Assembly (NCBI GenBank): GCA_040386195.1 | Contig: JAZKFV010000017.1 | Location: 1 to 36,953, forward strand | Direction of reading: 5' to 3' | Source of the DNA: JAJTCH01 sp040386195 | GTDB lineage: Bacteria > Pseudomonadota > Alphaproteobacteria > Rickettsiales > UBA1997 | DNA: 36,953 bases | Shown: one piece after another, positions 35,680 to 36,953 of the stretch | Numbering within the stretch: position 1 is the first letter of the stretch | How the letters are laid out: every line of letters begins with the position of its first letter | Position numbers and translations under genes: made by a program | The notes under the pieces: model-generated | The model's input: only the letters and a program-made list of their open reading frames with translations | Told to the model about the DNA's origin: nothing | Database searches by the model: none

Positions 35680-35710
35680 AGTCGTAAGTTATAAGTCGTA
35701 AGTCGTAAGT
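35680..35710. repeat. Single-arm TAAGTCG-type heptamer array at the coaBC 3' end
   Basis: AGTCGTAAGTTATAAGTCGT and two further units, starting 4 bp after the tRNA CCA and overlapping the last coaBC codons. The coaBC protein therefore ends in TTYDL, the same peptide as the four-helix-bundle protein. A T7 run follows on the plus strand, which could end the tRNA transcript. Confidence 0.8.
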
Positions 35711-36885
35711 TTTTTTATTAACTCTTCAGCCACTTCTTTTTTAGTCATTTTTTCCCATTTTTCTGCTTTGCCTTTTTTATCCAAAAAAGTTATCTGATTA
35801 TAATTTGATCCAAACACCGCGCCGTTTTCAACATTATTTGCCAAAACTAAATCGCAATTTTTTGCCTTCAATTTTGCTTTAGCATTTTTAATTAAATCCG
35901 AACTTTCTGCGGCAAAACCAACCACAATTGCAGGGCGGTTTTTATGGCTGCTAACGGTTTTTAGAATATCAACATTTTCAACTAGCTCCAAATTTTTTAG
36001 CGAATTTTTATCCGATTTTTTGATTTTTTCTTTAGCAATTTTCTTCGGACGAAAATCAGCAACTGCCGCAGTGGCAATAAAAATTTTCGCACCCTTTAAA
36101 TTATCTTCAACCGCTTGGAGCATATCCCCAGCAGTTTTGACGCGGATAATATTTTTCTTGGGCAAATTAATATTTTCGCGAATATTTCCCGCCACCAAAA
36201 CAACTTCGGCGCCCAAATCATAACATAACTCAGCAATGGCAATTCCTTGTTTTCCTGAAGAATAATTACCAATAAAACGCACCGGATCAATCGGCTCATA
36301 AGTTGCGCCAGCAGTGATAATTATTTTTTTGCCGCTTAATATTTCTTTATTATTAAAAAAGTTTTGCAATTGCGAAAAAATTTCCAAAGGCTCAACCATC
36401 TTGCCCACACCATATTCGCCGCAAGCCAAAAGATCGGAAATTGGTTCTAAAATTTTAACCCCATTCTCGCGCAAAGTTTGGAGATTTTTTTGAGTTTGAG
36501 AATTGAGCCACATTTTTTCATTCATCGCCGGCGCAATAAAAATGGGCTTGTTGGCAGCCAGAACAATATTGCTCGCCAAATCATCCGCCAAACCATTGGC
36601 CATTTTGGCAATAAAATCCGCCGTTGCTGGCGCAATCACAATCAAATCATTTTGGCGCGATAAATTTATATGACCAATTTTGCTTTCATCTTCGACAGAA
36701 AACAAACGATCCAAAACCTTTTCCTGCGCAATTGACGAAACTAAAAGCGGCGTAATAAATTCCTCCGCGCCTTTGGTCATCACTGGCGTGATGTGATAAT
36801 CAGCCTTAATTAAAAGCCGAATCAAATCCAAACTTTTATAAGCCGCAACTGATCCGGTGATAATTAAAAGAACGTTTTTTTTCAT
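35689..36885 (-). CDS. coaBC: Bifunctional phosphopantothenoylcysteine synthetase/decarboxylase
   Basis: Carries out two steps of coenzyme A synthesis: CTP-dependent joining of cysteine to 4'-phosphopantothenate, then FMN-dependent decarboxylation. The ATG at 36885 (MKKNVLLIITGSVAAYKS) is the canonical start and gives 398 aa; the frame stays open upstream to 36951 but that part has no family similarity. CoaC domain (1-180): active-site H72 (GHINLSR), PAMNEKM (119-125) and C155 (LLACGEYGVGKM). CoaB domain (185-398): GATYEPIDPVRFIGNYSSGK and the later VGFAAES. The last residues come from a heptamer array. Identification secure. Confidence 0.95.
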   Translation of the reverse strand: MKKNVLLIITGSVAAYKSLDLIRLLIKADYHITPVMTKGAEEFITPLLVSSIAQEKVLDRLFSVEDESKIGHINLSRQNDLIVIAPATADFIAKMANGLADDLASNIVLAANKPIFIAPAMNEKMWLNSQTQKNLQTLRENGVKILEPISDLLACGEYGVGKMVEPLEIFSQLQNFFNNKEILSGKKIIITAGATYEPIDPVRFIGNYSSGKQGIAIAELCYDLGAEVVLVAGNIRENINLPKKNIIRVKTAGDMLQAVEDNLKGAKIFIATAAVADFRPKKIAKEKIKKSDKNSLKNLELVENVDILKTVSSHKNRPAIVVGFAAESSDLIKNAKAKLKAKNCDLVLANNVENGAVFGSNYNQITFLDKKGKAEKWEKMTKKEVAEELIKKLTTYDL

Positions 36886-36953
36886 ATTTTTGATTAAATT
36901 AGGTAAATATCCCCTCATAACAAGGTATTTAAAGTTCAAAATGTTATACACGC

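Noticed and set aside
36886..36951. 22-codon extension of coaBC
   Set aside because: MKKNVLLIITGSVAAYKS at 36885 is the conserved CoaC N-terminus.

Overview
The window looks like a stretch of chromosome from an AT-rich alphaproteobacterium, most likely a host-associated member of the Rickettsiales/Holosporales type. That placement is inferred from base composition, protein style (DnaG, NrdB, CcoG, short Pgi, a DivJ/PleC-like kinase relic) and the alphaproteobacterial character of the SRP RNA; no 16S gene or other decisive marker is present. No transposase, integrase, phage gene or CRISPR array was seen.

Layout. 33-7369 (minus strand): SRP RNA (ffs), dnaX, a response regulator fused to a degenerate kinase, an AsmA/YhdP-like envelope protein and dnaG. 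7516-22303 (minus): two enormous reading frames that meet at a 100-N assembly gap inside a (Pro-Gln) hexamer repeat. I read them as one gene of at least about 4,895 codons. 22572-26315 (minus): a third large protein (1,247 aa) with the same helical-repeat and acidic-linker style. 26442-28133 (minus): nrdB behind two NrdR boxes, then a YafQ-type toxin and its antitoxin. 28288-30488 (plus): a 2-Cys peroxiredoxin, a four-helix-bundle (23S IVP family) gene enclosed by inverted heptamer arrays, and dnaJ, followed by a 127-bp palindromic element. 30681-36885: an unknown 343-aa protein, a gamma-carbonic-anhydrase-like protein, the overlapping set pgi-dsbB-ccoG, a plus-strand tRNA-Cys and coaBC.

How the genes fit together. 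Replication and nucleotide supply are represented by dnaG, dnaX and nrdB; protein targeting and folding by ffs, dnaJ and dsbB; oxidative and respiratory functions by the peroxiredoxin, DsbB and CcoG; central metabolism by pgi and coaBC. The three giant frames plus the 343-aa protein form the accessory, lineage-specific component. They have no signal peptide or membrane segment, are rich in alpha-helical repeats, and carry eukaryote-like Ser/Asp/Pro linkers.

The most unusual feature is a dispersed heptamer repeat (unit TAAGTCG) found at four loci. At one locus it forms a long inverted repeat around a four-helix-bundle gene, the same architecture as a 23S rRNA intervening sequence but outside any rRNA gene. 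At another locus (1856-1945) it forms a gene-less palindrome that looks like an empty version of the same cassette.
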